64,000 bases of DNA from Symbiodinium sp. CCMP2592 (GCA_905221615.1 CAJNDT010001313.1:248001-312000); one strand, 5' to 3'. Shown: positions 1-10,490, numbered from the stretch's first letter. The notes: a model not told the origin generated them from the letters alone. Translations and numbers: made by a program.

Positions 1-2
1 TA

Positions 3-260
3 CTTAGCATCAAGGGCGCTGAGAAGCGGACGAACATTGAGCTGATTGCACTTAAAGAGAGTCAGGAGCAGACCGGACTCATCATGCGATGGGTCCACTC
101 CGAGGCCCAACTTGCAAATGCTTTGACAAAGGCATCTACGTGTCGAGAGCTGGAGTTATACTACGGCATGAATCACTCGTGGAAGATCGTCGAAGACCCC
201 CAAATGCAGTCGGCCCGACGGCGAAAGGCTCAGGGCAAGGAACCTCTGTCATCTAATTAG
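3..260 (+). CDS. Ty1/copia polyprotein, C-terminal RNase H end (partial)
   Basis: An open frame runs in from the left edge and stops at a TAG at 258-260, giving about 85 residues. The stretch IMRWVHSEAQLANALTKAS is the conserved C-terminal signature of copia-type RNase H (family form roughly RWVPTxxQLADxLTK). It is preceded by an ELIALKES segment that corresponds to the helix before that motif. The basic tail (SARRRKAQGKEPL) ends the polyprotein. Everything upstream lies outside the window, so intactness cannot be judged. The ACTTT pentamer that dominates the copia pieces at the right edge does not occur here, so this is probably another copia family. No LTR could be delimited in the next 270 bases. 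Confidence 0.72.
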   Translation, partial: LSIKGAEKRTNIELIALKESQEQTGLIMRWVHSEAQLANALTKASTCRELELYYGMNHSWKIVEDPQMQSARRRKAQGKEPLSSN

Positions 261-532
261 AGTCGAATGATGATGAAATGACTGGAAATGCGACTCCGGG
301 GAAGCAGGTGGGATGCAAGTGCACAGGCCACTTGGTTCTTCCTGCTCATGTCTGGCATGCAGAACGCAGCGCAGGCACGTATCACAGCTTTTCGGATCAG
401 AATCATAGAAGGGAACAGCGGAAAATAGCGCCGTTCGACCGCGCCATTCAATCTGCCTGTAACCTGCGATTCGTTGTGTCCGCTCACTGCTTGGGAACAG
501 AAGCTACCACATCAGAGCTGCCATCACTTGCA

Positions 533-608
533 GGGTTTAGGGTTTTAGGGTTTAGGGTTGAAGGGTTTAGGGTTTTAGGGTTTAGGGTTTTAGGGTTTAG
601 GGTTTTTT
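533..608 (+). repeat. Interstitial TTTAGGG telomere-like tract
   Basis: About ten imperfect TTTAGGG / TTTTAGGG units in tandem, interrupted once by GTTGAAGGG. It lies inside the window rather than at a DNA end. The peptide frames it opens (Gly-Phe-Arg-Val repeats) are not coding evidence. Confidence 0.9.
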
Positions 609-662
609 AAGGGTTCCCATACATAGAAGGGATCCTGGAACGGTTGTTTAAGGGTTCCTAAA

Positions 663-740
663 GGGGAGTTTCCGAAAGTTAGGGGTCCTTACAGCTATTT
701 AGGGTGCTGTATAAGGGTCCCCTATTTTGTGAAAAGCCCA
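663..740. repeat. Hairpin element, family E (partial)
   Basis: GGAGTTTCCGAAAGTTAGGGGTCC at the left end pairs loosely with GGGTCCCCTATTTTG on the right. Fuller copies of this family are at 51,221-51,329 and 53,156-53,259. The right arm here is degraded. Confidence 0.5.
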
Positions 741-2696
741 TACAGACCCTTTTAATGGTTCCCTTGAAGGATCCCTTTTGTTTGCTTTAAAAGTTCGTTT
801 TTTGGGGGTTCCTTTGAGGGTGCACAGGACGTGTCTGAAGGGGTTCGTATCGAGTTCTTTAAGCGTTCCGCATGGCTTCTTTCAGGGATTCTTCTAAGGG
901 TCCCGCAGCCGCAGACCCAAGAATTAGATACTTGGTTCTTGAATAGTCGTTTCGCAAGGTGTGTTGGGCCCTTAGTGAAGGGAGAGTTTTCGGGTCGAGG
1001 GGAGCAGTCGTTGGGCCTTCGTACGCCTTGCCGCCGCATTCGAGTTTCCGCCAGAATGTCTCGCCTTCTTGCCCTCTTTACCATGTAGCGAATTTAGGGA
1101 AGGGGCAGGAGAATCCCAGGAGTATACAGTGCTTTAGGGGTTCAAGGGGTGTAGAACACATCCCAGGGCATGGGTCTCCTGTCTCCTTGCATGCTACTGT
1201 TTGTGTGGCACTCACTACACCTTGAGCTTTGAACAATGAAGTTAAAACTCGATGAAAGCACCATGGAGGAGTTTTTCGAGGCAGTCCTTGGCCATCACAG
1301 TCCCTACTGGACGGATGCCCAGCTGCATTGAGGATGTCTCGTGAACACTTGAGCCAGGCCACGACTATTAGAGCCTGGTTCGACTAAATACTTCCTCCCA
1401 AAAGCAGCATGTCATGATGTCGTGATGTCATGACATATCCACAATCCCGACTGGTGCACCAAGAACCACCCTAAGGCCGTAATGACAGACAGAAATGCAA
1501 TGTCACGGTCAACAGACCTGAGGCTCTGAGCCATTTGCGGCTTGAAGCCTGAAGTCTGAACACAGGGTCCATTGACCATGGACAGCTTGCCGAGTTTGCA
1601 GAAGGATTTGCCTGCGAGGTTCTGGGTTGTTTTACTTTGATTAATATGTACGGTTGAGAGTTGAAGGTTGGCATTTCGTATTTAGGAACGTAAGGTTAAT
1701 CATTTAGTATTTAGGAACTAGTCAGCAGAGCTGAGGCGATCTCCCGCAGCCACCTGGAAATCGCCCAAGTCGCCGACACCTTCCTCGTCCGGCCGCTTCG
1801 CTTGACATGGATGCAGAACTGCAGACCCCAAAGCTTTCAGAAGCTTTCATCGAAGCTTAGAGCCGTTGAAGGATGCGGTATTATTTTGGGACCTGAAACG
1901 GGACCTTACCTTAGAGAACCACATGTATCGAGGTTGCAGTTTCGGTTCTCAGAGCGATCCCAGGAGGGAGCCGAAGTCCCGTCCTAGCCTTGGTTTAGGG
2001 TTTAGGGCAATTGTAGTACCTCGTGTGTTTTGGTCACCTTATTCTCGCATTCTAGGAAGCCACACTTCAGGGATGGAAAGTGTGGTGGGAAGCTTTCTTA
2101 TTGTGGCCCCAGAGACTGCGCCCCGACAGTTTCTGAAGCTTGCGAGGAATCTCAGCGTCAACCACGTGATGGTTGGTGCCTGGTCACCGATTGGGTTTTT
2201 TTGAGTTTAGAGTTCCAGGGTTATAGGATTTAGGGGGCATTGAGAGGTGAATCAGCGCCACCGGCGTCACCTACTCCTCGGCATTTTTGTCCCGCAGACC
2301 CCTGTTTGATTCACTCCCAACCCGCAAGACGCTGGTGTGGTTTGTTGCAGGGAATCCCTGGTGCCGAGCTTGGGGGCCTTTGGGTTATGTTGCTTTGGTT
2401 TGCGATCGCTGGGCTTCAAATGACGGGTCGCACCGAGGCGGTAAGCAGCTGCAACGCGGGGAGCAAGGCACTCTGCAGGCACTGCCCGGCCAGATCTTGA
2501 AGGTTTTGGGTTGTGGGTTGTGGCTCCAAAACAAAGGAGGCCCATGAATCCTATGAACCATGAAAGAGAGTTGCAGTCTGCAGTTAAGTGTGTGTAACCC
2601 TCCCGGCATGCAAACCTGAAGCAACACTCCTACATCTGACAGAACCGCAGAGTTCAAGGCCTCACGGAATCCTGCGTCACCTTCTTGAAGCCTTCG
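741..2696. other. Gene-poor stretch
   Basis: I see no convincing gene. Several open frames of 60-110 codons occur on both strands, but none has a recognisable domain and they overlap one another freely. Scattered GGGTTTAGGG fragments occur near 2000 and 2215. Confidence 0.5.
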
Positions 2697-2802
2697 TAAT
2701 ATAGGGACCTAAATAATTACCAAGACTATTTTGGAGGCTCCTTCTTACAATTATAGACTAAGGCCCAAAACCCTATTCTAATTCATAAGGCCCCTACATC
2801 AA
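2697..2802. repeat. Hairpin element, family M
   Basis: AT-rich palindromic element with arms of the form TATAGGGACCTAAATAATTA and TAATTCATAAGGCCCCTAC. Relatives are at 5,229-5,333 and, less complete, near 37,160 and 44,637. There is no coding capacity, as in MITE-like elements. Confidence 0.6.
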
Positions 2803-3126
2803 CCTTCGTAAGGCCTCGTTGCTTGAAAGTCTGCTGGCTTCAACAGCATGTGTGGATCTTCGGATTTCCCGACTTCACCCTCAACCCTATCGTGACCCCG
2901 ACCACCGAGACCCTACTGCACCTACACCCTAATCTTGAAGCCTCTCTCCAGGGTTCAAGGGCACGGAAATCTAAGGATCTAAACCCAAAGCCTCTCCAAA
3001 AACACCTTGGACACCCCATAAGCCCTCCATCCCAGTCCCCTTTCTCAAGAAATATAATTCTTGACAACCCCGTCATCCACACATACACAAACACAAACGG
3101 TCAAAGATAACTGCTGGAAGCCAGGC

Positions 3127-3204
3127 CAAGGGGCAGATCGACTTCCTGGCCGTGCCTCCGGGCACGGGCGGAAAGGTGCACATAACGTCGGAGCTGCAGG
3201 GCTT
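3127..3204 (+). CDS. Possible small exon, unknown protein
   Basis: After a plausible 3' splice site (GAAGCCAG) the frame reads AKGQIDFLAVPPGTGGKVHI and continues for a few more residues. This is much more protein-like in composition than the surrounding telomere-like DNA. It ends where a TTTAGGG-like tract begins. No family is recognised and no partner exon can be assigned. Similar isolated small exons may lie at 5,582-5,653 and 9,437-9,505, as expected if a plus-strand gene with kilobase-sized introns crosses this region, but that link is inference. Confidence 0.25.
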
Positions 3205-3265
3205 AAGGGGTTTAGGCTTTAGGGGTTTTTAGGGTTTAGGTGGTTGGGGTTGGGTATCAGGGGCG

Positions 3266-3360
3266 ACCTTAACCCGGGATAACCTACCGTTTTAGGGACT
3301 TATATAAGGACAACATAATCAGGAACCCGAAAAGGGTATAGGTTATTCAGGGTTAAGGTA
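3266..3360. repeat. Hairpin element, family B
   Basis: The left arm starts ACCTTAACCCGGGATAACCT and the right arm ends GGTTATTCAGGGTTAAGGTA, forming an imperfect inverted repeat about 95 bp long. The same arms recur at 5,703-5,800 and 43,411-43,504. Confidence 0.8.
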
Positions 3361-3994
3361 TGCAGGGTGTGCTTTCAAGGGGTCTGTCATTAGTGTGTCT
3401 ATAGGGGTTGGGATTTGTTTTGCGTTTTGCCTCTGCGGTCCGGGGGCAGGGATTATTCTCTGGAGTTCCAGCGCATTGTGCTTTAGGCGTTTGGGCTTTG
3501 AGGCTTCCAGGGCGTCTACATGTAATTTTAATAGCAGAAGACTATAGCAGGCAGTTCAGAGTCTAGAGCACGGCGGCTTCCAGGGGGCATCTTGCCAGTC
3601 AGTATTCATTACGGTACTTTGTTTAAGGTTTAAAGGCTTTGGGGTTGAAGGTTTATATGGTACTTGAGAAATAGTGCACTGAACCTAACCGACACACCGG
3701 GCACCGCGAAGCGACGCAAACTCTCAAGCATCCTGCCGCCCGAGAAGTCGGGCTCTTTACAAGAAGGACCAAACACGCCTACGTCGGACCACGTTTGGGG
3801 TTGACAGTAATTGAGAAGTGCCGAAGTTGGTCTATTTGCAGCCCAGGGTCGTCAGAACAAGCTTCAGTACGAAAGAAAGCCTTTCTGATGAAGGTGCCCC
3901 AGTGCTTCTTGCGCTTGGAATTAGCCTCTTGGCTGCAATTCTCATATCTTCTCATTTTGGGGCTTCACCTGAGTTGGCTTCACCACGAAATTCC

Positions 3995-4807
3995 TTGCCC
4001 TTTTGCGCCGAACCAGAACCACAAGGTTTAGATCAACAAGCCTTATATGACAAGAACCCAAGATCTTATTTTGTTAGTGTTTGGCTTTATTTGTGTTTAA
4101 AAGTTGTTTTTGTATTCAAAAGTTTTTTGTATTTAAAAGTGTTTTCGTATTTGAAAGTTTTATATATTTATTTTTTTTGCATTTTAAAGTTTTTACAAGT
4201 CTTTTATTTTCTTTTTGGTGTAAAAAATACATTGTTGTGAATTCTAAGTTTTTGTTTGTGATTGAGTCAAACGGCTTCCTGTTGTTCTACCTGGTTTCCT
4301 GCTGCTGTATGTCTACAAATTTGTTGTTTATTCGTGTTTGAAGTTAATATTTAAGATTTCTAAATAGTTTTGGTTGTGATTGAACACAGAAGGGAGGCCG
4401 TTGTGACATGTTGACTTGCCTTGAGACCTTGCAACCTTACCCACACGGATCGACTGCCCATCTCGGTTCGTGGACACCGTTGGCCGGGTGTCAGGTGTTG
4501 TCGATGGTACCTGGACCGCCTTGGGGCCAACGTGCCAGGGCAGCGGTCTTTCAAAGTTGTTTTTTGTATCTTACAGCTTTTAAAAGTATTTAAAAGTTTT
4601 TTATTTTAAAATTTTTAGAAGTCTTTTTTTATTTTTTGTATTTTAAAGTTTTCAAAAGTTTTTATTTTCATTTTTTATTTTCAAGTTTTTACTAGTCTTT
4701 AAAAGTTTTTTGTATTCAAAAGTTTTTAAAAGTCTTTAAAAGCCAACTCTGTCGAAAAAGCCCTGTGGATCTAAACCTTGTGGTTCTGGTTCGGTAAAAA
4801 AGGGCAA
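3995..4807. mobile_element. 813-bp element with ~40-bp terminal inverted repeats
   Basis: The left terminus at 3995-4034 contains CGAACCAGAACCACAAGGTT. The right terminus at 4768-4807 contains its reverse complement, and the two arms match over about 40 bases with three or four differences. The interior is AT-rich and built of degenerate AAAAGTTTTTGTATT-type units (4090-4250 and 4550-4745). A less AT-rich block at 4380-4555 may be a later insertion. There is no transposase frame. A third copy of the terminus lies at about 8,969-9,020. Confidence 0.65.
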
Positions 4808-5228
4808 TGAGAAATCGGAGAGCAAGACATCCCCAAATGCATACCTAGACATCCCCAAACGTGTACCCAGAGTAACGGTAAATGTAGCTGGTTCTTAGGG
4901 TCATATCCCATCTGTTAAATGGTACCCCGAGGGTCATGTATTTTTTCAAAGGTACACCGGCTGCTCTCTAGGTACATGAACATTTCAACATATAAGAATA
5001 TTACTATTATTGAGGGATTGGTTATTATTATCATTTAATAAGTCCGTTAATATCTTTCTCATTGGTTAATCCATCTTTATTATTCTTTTTCAACCTCAAA
5101 GAGCCAAAAGCCCCAATTCAGAAGGCTCCGGGTTTTCAAGGTATGCGGGCCAAGTTCTCCCATGTGCAGGAAGTAGAGATGCTGTGCAGATCCATTAGGG
5201 TTTATGCACCCGGTAGGGCTTCGAGTAT

Positions 5229-5333
5229 TATAGGGGCCCAAATAAATACCAATATTTCTGGGGTTTCCTGATTATAACTACGTATAGTATAGTGGGCCTT
5301 AAAAGCTATTCTGAATATTAAGGCCCCTATAGG
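5229..5333. repeat. Hairpin element, family M
   Basis: The arms TATAGGGGCCCAAATAAAT and GAATATTAAGGCCCCTATA form an inverted repeat of about 105 bp. Same family as 2,697-2,802. Confidence 0.65.
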
Positions 5334-5581
5334 AGGTGGATTTGGAGAATCCTGAGCCCGTCACTCCATGAATTTCTAAAGATTCTAAAGTCCACTTCCC
5401 TAAGCTCCCCAGTTTGCGAAGCACAACTTGCCGGAGCCTGCGGGTTCTCCTTGTGAACAGTTGTTGTTTACATAGGGGCCTTGTAAGAGTCGGGTACGGG
5501 GTTTGGGGTATATTATGCTATACATGCAGGTAAATATATACGGACGAAGAGATACTGGCAATGTTTCTTCTGATGCTTTTC

Positions 5582-5653
5582 AGGAGACAGCTGATGCCTC
5601 TCCTTCCAAGCCCGCTCCGCGGCGGTTCTGGCTGGAGCATGCCGGCCTGGATT
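5582..5653 (+). CDS. Possible small exon, unknown protein
   Basis: A good polypyrimidine-AG acceptor (GATGCTTTTCAG) is followed by a frame that begins ETADASPSKPAPRRFWLEHA and continues GLDLSE. This is charged and Pro-rich, unlike neighbouring DNA. The frame runs into TTTAGGG-like repeat soon after, so the donor is probably near 5,653. No family is recognised. Confidence 0.3.
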
Positions 5654-5702
5654 TATCCGAGGGTCGCTTCGTACGGTTGTGCGGGTTTAGGGGTTTAGAG
5701 CT

Positions 5703-5800
5703 TACCTTAACCCTGAAGAACCTACCTTTCCGAGGACTTATATAGGGAAATCATAAAAGGGAAGGAACCCCAAAAAGGTAGGTTATTCAGGGTTAAGGTA
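5703..5800. repeat. Hairpin element, family B
   Basis: The arms TACCTTAACCCTGAAGAACC and GGTTATTCAGGGTTAAGGTA bound a 98-bp element with a short AT-rich loop. Second of three copies of this family in the window. Confidence 0.8.
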
Positions 5801-6090
5801 TGGTTTGGGTGGCTTTGCACGGCTTTGAGGGCTCTGAGGAGGGTGCGCCTTTCCATGAGCGAGTGCGCTTGGCAAAGAAAGGCAGCTGAACATGGCCGAC
5901 ATAGCCATAACATCTGCATATCCCACGCTCCAAAGAGAGAGAAACAAAAGTCTGAGTTTAGATGATTCTGGGTGTCCACAACCTTCCCCCAACATACAGA
6001 CCTACACTGCCATTTCCTTGGGGTGCCGATTACTGGTTACTTTGGTCCCGTTGGGTTGGGCTGCAGGGGCTCCTGCCTTTGTATCAGAAT

Positions 6091-6143
6091 AACCCTAAAC
6101 CCTAAACCCTAAACCCTAAAAACTAAACCCTAAACCCTAAACC
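6091..6143 (-). repeat. Interstitial CCCTAAA telomere-like tract
   Basis: Seven CCCTAAA units with one AACTAAA variant. Orientation is opposite to the tracts at 533-608 and 6,249-6,287. Confidence 0.9.
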
Positions 6144-6248
6144 GTTATCAGAAGCAGCCACTGCCGCTGTCCTGAGAGGTTGTCGGGATCTGCTGTGACG
6201 AACGCGCCCGACAGGAACGCTCTTGGGACGAGCAGTCTCTAACTCAAG

Positions 6249-6287
6249 GTTTAGGGTTTAGGGTTTAGAGTTTAGGGTTTCGGGCTT
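6249..6287 (+). repeat. Interstitial TTTAGGG tract
   Basis: About five units. It lies only 106 bases from the oppositely oriented tract at 6,091-6,143, so the two could pair. Confidence 0.85.
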
Positions 6288-6649
6288 AGGGGCTTCTGGG
6301 TGGTATTAAGGCTTGCAAGATTTCAGCGCTAGTAGATTGGGATTCCCGATGTTAGCTGGACCTACGTCGGGGCACAGAGCTAAAAGCGTGAACGATGCAA
6401 GCAATTCAAAGGGTGCTTACCGGGTGCTTTGTTATCCTCTTGCTGCAGGTGCTGTATCTACTGCAGGTTCCCCCTAAATAGTAGGATCCTTTTTTTTTAA
6501 GGACCCCCAAATAAAGTACACCCAATTTTCGGAAAATGGGCTTCAAGAGTTTGCAATACTGTTTTTTTGTTTTTTTTAGGAGGGGGGCTCCTTATTACAA
6601 TTATGAGAATATTGCCACCCCCCCCCCCCCAATATACTAAACCCCTATC

Positions 6650-7380
6650 GCCGGAGCCACTCGCTTGCCAGGCATCGGGTTTGACAGGTAGGACTGCCGG
6701 GTCTTCAGTGTCAGAAAGCAGTCTAAATATGCAAGAGGCCTGACTATGTGCACGACAAAGGTACAGGAGTGGTTTACTCCTGCAGTATGCTTCCTGTTCT
6801 TGGTAGCATTCCAGAATCAGCTTTGGAAGCAGGTGAACTCATGATGTTTCAAGATGACCCCAGTCAAAAAAACGGAGCTGAAACACGGATCCCGACCTAA
6901 ACTCGCAACCCTTAAATTTCCAGACCCCGAACTCTCTCTCTCGCATGCGGACGATCCGGCGCGAAGCGTGCAAGGCCAAAAACAGCCGAAGCTGCAGCCA
7001 ATTCAGTTAAACACAGAAAACAGCAGCGGGCACCCGGGGGGAGCACATCCAAGCAGCCGGAGCGCGAGGAGTGCAAACAGCCCCCGAAAAGGCGCCGCAG
7101 GACCAGAGCTGACAGGAGCACATCAGAAGCGCTTCATGCCTCAGGCGAGCGCAAGAGCGGGGCAACGAGTGCTACACAAGCCGGCACAAGCCAGGGACGA
7201 GGCCCAAGGACACAACCAAAAAAGGACAAAAGAGACCACGCTCGCAGAGATGGGACCCTCGCGGCAAGCGTCCTGTACACCAACACATCTCACCAGTGCC
7301 AGATGGATGGCCGAGCCGAACATCCGGCTAGTAGTGAGACAATCAGAAGAAAAGCGCGAGTACCAAACAGGTGGATAAGC
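6650..7380. other. No convincing gene; possible distal part of the minus-strand retrocopy
   Basis: A 174-codon plus-strand frame at 6,854-7,378 has no domain. On the minus strand an open frame extends out of the minisatellite to 7,141. If the DNA between the spliced-leader relict (8,457-8,478) and here is one retroposed transcript, this would be its 3' part. No poly(A)-derived tail was identified with certainty. T-rich runs lie at 6,490-6,500 and 6,560-6,580. Confidence 0.35.
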
Positions 7381-7384
7381 TGCG

Positions 7385-8200
7385 ACCAGCACCCCACACA
7401 GATGGCCAGTCCGAGACAAAAGGCCCAGTGTGGACCCACGTACGAGACGGATGGCCAGCCAGTAGGTTGACCAGCACTTTAACACCACGTAGCAGCCGGA
7501 TGGCCAGTCCGAGACAAAAGGCCGGTAGAAGGTTGACCAGCACCGTAGCAGCCGGATGGCCAGTCCGAGACAAAAGGCCGGTAAAAAGTTGACCAAAGGC
7601 CGGTAGAAGGTAGGCCAGCACCACGTAGCAGCCGGATGGCCAGTCCGAGACAAAAGGCCGGTAGAAGGTTGACCAGCACCACGTAGCAGCCGGATGGCCA
7701 GTCCGCGACAAAAGGCCGGTAGAAGGTTGACCAGCGTCCGAGACAAAAGGCCGGTAGAAGGTTGACCAGCACCACGTAGCAGCCGGATGGCCAGTCCGAG
7801 ACAAAAGGCCGGTAGAAAGTTGACCAGCACCACGTAGCAGCCGAATGGCCAGTCCGAGACAAAAGGCCGGTAGAAGGTTGACCAGCGCCACGTAGCAGCC
7901 GGATGGCCAGTCCGAGACAAAAGGCCGGTAGACGGATGGCCAGTCCGAGACAAAAGGCCGGTAGAAAGTTGACCAGCACCACGTAGCAGCCGGATGGCCA
8001 GTCCGAGACAAAAGGCTGGTAGAAGGTTGACCAGCGCCACGTAGCAGACGGATGGCCAGTGTCCGAGACAAAAGGCCGGTAGAAGGTAGGCCAGCACCAC
8101 GTAGCAGACGGATGGCCAGTCTGGGTTAAAACAGTCTGTATACTGTTGACCAGCGCAGCAAGCGGATGGCCAGTCCGAGACAAAAGGCCTGTAGTTGGTT
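7385..8200 (-). repeat. 58-bp minisatellite (about 14 units)
   Basis: Tandem units containing GGATGGCCAGTCCGAGACAA and GGCCGGTAGAAGGTTGACCA recur every 56-58 bases, with a few truncated units (for example near 7,590, 7,740 and 7,930). Because 58 is not a multiple of three and the unit has no stop in any minus-strand frame, the minus strand stays open across the array, and a 58-residue pattern recurs every three units. The array lies downstream, on the minus strand, of the full spliced-leader relict at 8,457-8,478. No CAT triplet (minus-strand ATG) occurs between about 7,325 and 8,457, so a conventional start codon is missing. Confidence 0.9.
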
Positions 8201-8456
8201 GACCTCCAAGCACCACACGGCCAAGGGGAAAGCAGTCGGCCTAGCGAAAGACAGCGACTGAGAGCGGTAGGACCACTGAGAGGGTCTGCCGAAGCAAACA
8301 CCCCGAGACCAGGCGTCGGAGCCAGGGGCTGGAGCGTGAGACCACCTGGATCACACGCGGCGCGAAATTCGAGGAATGTCGCTGGGGTCTGGTACCTAGC
8401 AGTCAGCCGGTGGAACACAATGGGACCACGAGCTGAAGCTGCCTGAACCGAGACGC

Positions 8457-8478
8457 CTTGAGCCAAAATGGCTACGGA
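8457..8478 (-). other. Dinoflagellate spliced-leader (DinoSL) relict, full length
   Basis: Read on the minus strand, these 22 bases match the whole conserved dinoflagellate spliced leader, including a T at its variable first position and the core AGCCATTTTGGCTCAAG. The leader is normally joined post-transcriptionally to mRNA 5' ends. In genomic DNA it marks a transcript that was reverse-transcribed and reinserted. The bases that follow (GCGTCTCGG on the minus strand) are not a GT donor, so this is not a spliced-leader RNA gene. Downstream on the same strand come about 250 bases of open sequence and then the 58-bp minisatellite. Confidence 0.88.
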
Positions 8479-8833
8479 GAGACCCCGAACGCCAAATCCT
8501 GAATGCAAATCCCAAACCGTAGACCCTCGTAGACCCTAAACCGGAGTTCCATTGACCACTCCCTGCCAGGAAGGTGTACCCTGGGCCTGACAACGCCATC
8601 ACCATTGGCCGAGCCTACCAGCTTGAGCTTCACCAAAAGGCCACTTGGAGGAGTTGGGATTTTTCTCAATGTCGGATCCCTTGGGGTTTGGCTTCCGGGG
8701 TGGTGGGGTAGGGGTTGAGGCTTCAGTCTATGGTTGTGGCGTTGGAGCTCTGGGTCAGGGCGTAGTTGGATGAGTGGGTGTTGACCCTAAACTCAAACAC
8801 GAGACCCTGGAGGTTGAGTGGATATCGAAAGTA

Positions 8834-8938
8834 CCTATCGTCTCCATTGTGGTTCCTTTTCTGGGTTACCTTATAGGATCCTAACTACAAAATTACATGG
8901 TCTAACCAAAAAAAGGAACTACAAGGGAGACTATAGGT
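8834..8938. repeat. Hairpin element, family G
   Basis: The arms CCTATCGTCTCCATTGTGGT and AACTACAAGGGAGACTATAGG flank a short loop. Relatives are at 18,863-18,964 and 21,612-21,686 (duplicated at 31,036-31,110). Confidence 0.7.
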
Positions 8939-8968
8939 AACCCGTGGTAGTGGACTTATATCACTGAC

Positions 8969-9130
8969 CGTTTGCACCGAACCGGAACCACAAGGTTTAG
9001 ATCCACAGGGCTTTTTCGACACAATCGACTTTTAAAAGCAAATCAAAACAAATAAAGACAAATAAAGGCGTTTAACGACAAATAAAGTAACACAAAGACA
9101 AATAAAGACGGGTTATAATACAACCCAGTT
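8969..9130. repeat. Partial copy of the 813-bp inverted-repeat element
   Basis: Contains CGAACCGGAACCACAAGGTT followed by TAGATCCACAGGGC. This matches the inner flank of the right terminus of the element at 3,995-4,807 (reverse complemented), including the TTTTTCGAC stretch. An A-rich AAATAAAGACA repeat follows. The other terminus was not found. Confidence 0.5.
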
Positions 9131-9299
9131 ATAACTACCCATGAAACTCCAAGTAGAGCTGGTTAGGGTTTGAAGTTTAGGGCTTTTCGAAAGCAGGAGC
9201 TGATAAGAACTTTCACTTTAGCTTTAGCCCTTTCTGGAATGAGTATCGCCTGAACGTGCACGGGAGACCCGGCAAACCTTGGTGCCCTGAAAGGAGCTA

Positions 9300-9395
9300 C
9301 CCAAAGGGTACTAAGTACCTATATGGTAGAATGTAGGGCTCCTATTTTAGGAATTACTACCATGATTTGGGGAAGTATCCCCTATCTAAAGCCTA
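9300..9395. repeat. Hairpin element, family C (right arm truncated)
   Basis: Begins CCAAAGGGTACTAAGTACCT and ends in GGGGAAGTATCCCC without the expected CCCTTTGGG right arm. Complete relatives are at 16,909-17,034 and 34,673-34,781. Confidence 0.6.
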
Positions 9396-9436
9396 AAACC
9401 TAAACCCTAAACCCACTGGCTCGTAGAGGAACGGCC

Positions 9437-9505
9437 AAAAATCGCTGCAGGCCTTGCCGGAGGAAGTGCAGAACTTCGTAAGCCGAGAGCACTTCCGGGT
9501 GGAGG
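9437..9505 (+). CDS. Possible small exon, unknown protein
   Basis: The frame SLQALPEEVQNFVSREHFRV is a strongly protein-like segment preceded by a possible acceptor at CGCTGCAG, and it ends before a TTTAGGG-like tract. No domain is recognised. The case rests only on composition and the splice-like edge. Confidence 0.28.
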
Positions 9506-9779
9506 CCAGGGTCTCCTAGGGTTTAGGGGCTTAGGGGTTTACGGCTTAGGGGGTTCATGACTTTGAGGGTGGCTTTCATGACGTTGAGGGTGTTGATGGC
9601 TGTTTTTGCTGAGGATTGTTGTGGGTTCTTGAGGGTTTCGGGCTTGAGTGAGCATGTTGATTCTGTGAGGGTTCCTGGCTTTTTGGGTGATTGTTGTTGT
9701 TCTCTTGACGGCTTTGATGCGTTGAGCTGTAACTGCAGTTATGACTCATACTTCTTCATATAGTAGAGAGGTTCTTAGG

Positions 9780-9860
9780 CGTTTCCGCAAATTAGGGGAA
9801 ATTCGGGTCCTACTATTTAGGGTACTATATTAGGTTCCCTCTTCTCGGAGACTCTCATAT
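9780..9860. repeat. Hairpin element, family E (degenerate)
   Basis: CGTTTCCGCAAATTAGGGG on the left and TTCTCGGAGACTCTCATATG on the right resemble decayed arms of the family at 51,221-51,329. Confidence 0.45.
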
Positions 9861-9979
9861 GGGCGTGCAGGCGATTAGAGCTTAGGAGGTCTTGGGGTGG
9901 TCTACTTAAGCTCCAGAAGATGCCCTGTCACGGTTTGGCGTGTTATTGAACCCTCCCAAAATGAAAGTTTTATCTAAGT

Positions 9980-10490
9980 GACATCACACGACACTGCATA
10001 GCATGATATCATGCCACATATCACAACATAGCAAGGCAGAATACAGCGCGACATCATCTAATATACAGTGGTATAATATAATTATGATAGATATCACAAC
10101 ATATCATATTGTTATACACTGTATTTCAACAGAACATCATACAACGTAATATAGTGTGGTATACTATAATACGATTTAAGACAGGTCTTACAATGTATTA
10201 TAGTTATAGTGTAACATAACTTGATATAACGTAAGGTAATGTCATACAATATAATGTCGCATAATGCAATGTTATATAGCATCGTGCAATATATCACAGT
10301 ATAATTCAAGATAATATACTAATATATTGTAACATATAGTTGAATACAGTGCTATATCATGTAAAGTCCAGTACTTTGATGTAGTATAATGTAATATACT
10401 GCACTAGAGCATACCATACGATGATATAGCATAGTACAATCTGTATATATATATATGCAATACAAAACATTATAATGCAATATAACATTG
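9980..10490. repeat. AT-rich low-complexity tract
   Basis: About 500 bases of degenerate ATAATGTAAT / ATATCACAACAT words with a short (AT) run near 10,445. It has stops in all frames apart from one short minus-strand frame. No gene is seen. Confidence 0.7.

Noticed and set aside
278-610. Gly-Phe-Arg-Val-Leu repeat peptide
   Set aside because: It is a translation of the TTTAGGG tract, not a protein repeat.
7385-8200. CRISPR-like array
   Set aside because: There are no unique spacers. The whole 58-bp unit repeats with internal truncations, so it is a minisatellite in a eukaryotic genome.
8457-8478. Spliced-leader RNA gene
   Set aside because: The leader is followed by GCGTCTCGG rather than a GT donor and SL-RNA intron, and the downstream sequence is a repeat-bearing transcript.
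7141-8508. 455-codon minus-strand frame as a protein gene
   Set aside because: It is open because the 58-bp repeat has no stop in any frame, it reads the same DNA in three registers, and it has no ATG for 1.1 kb.
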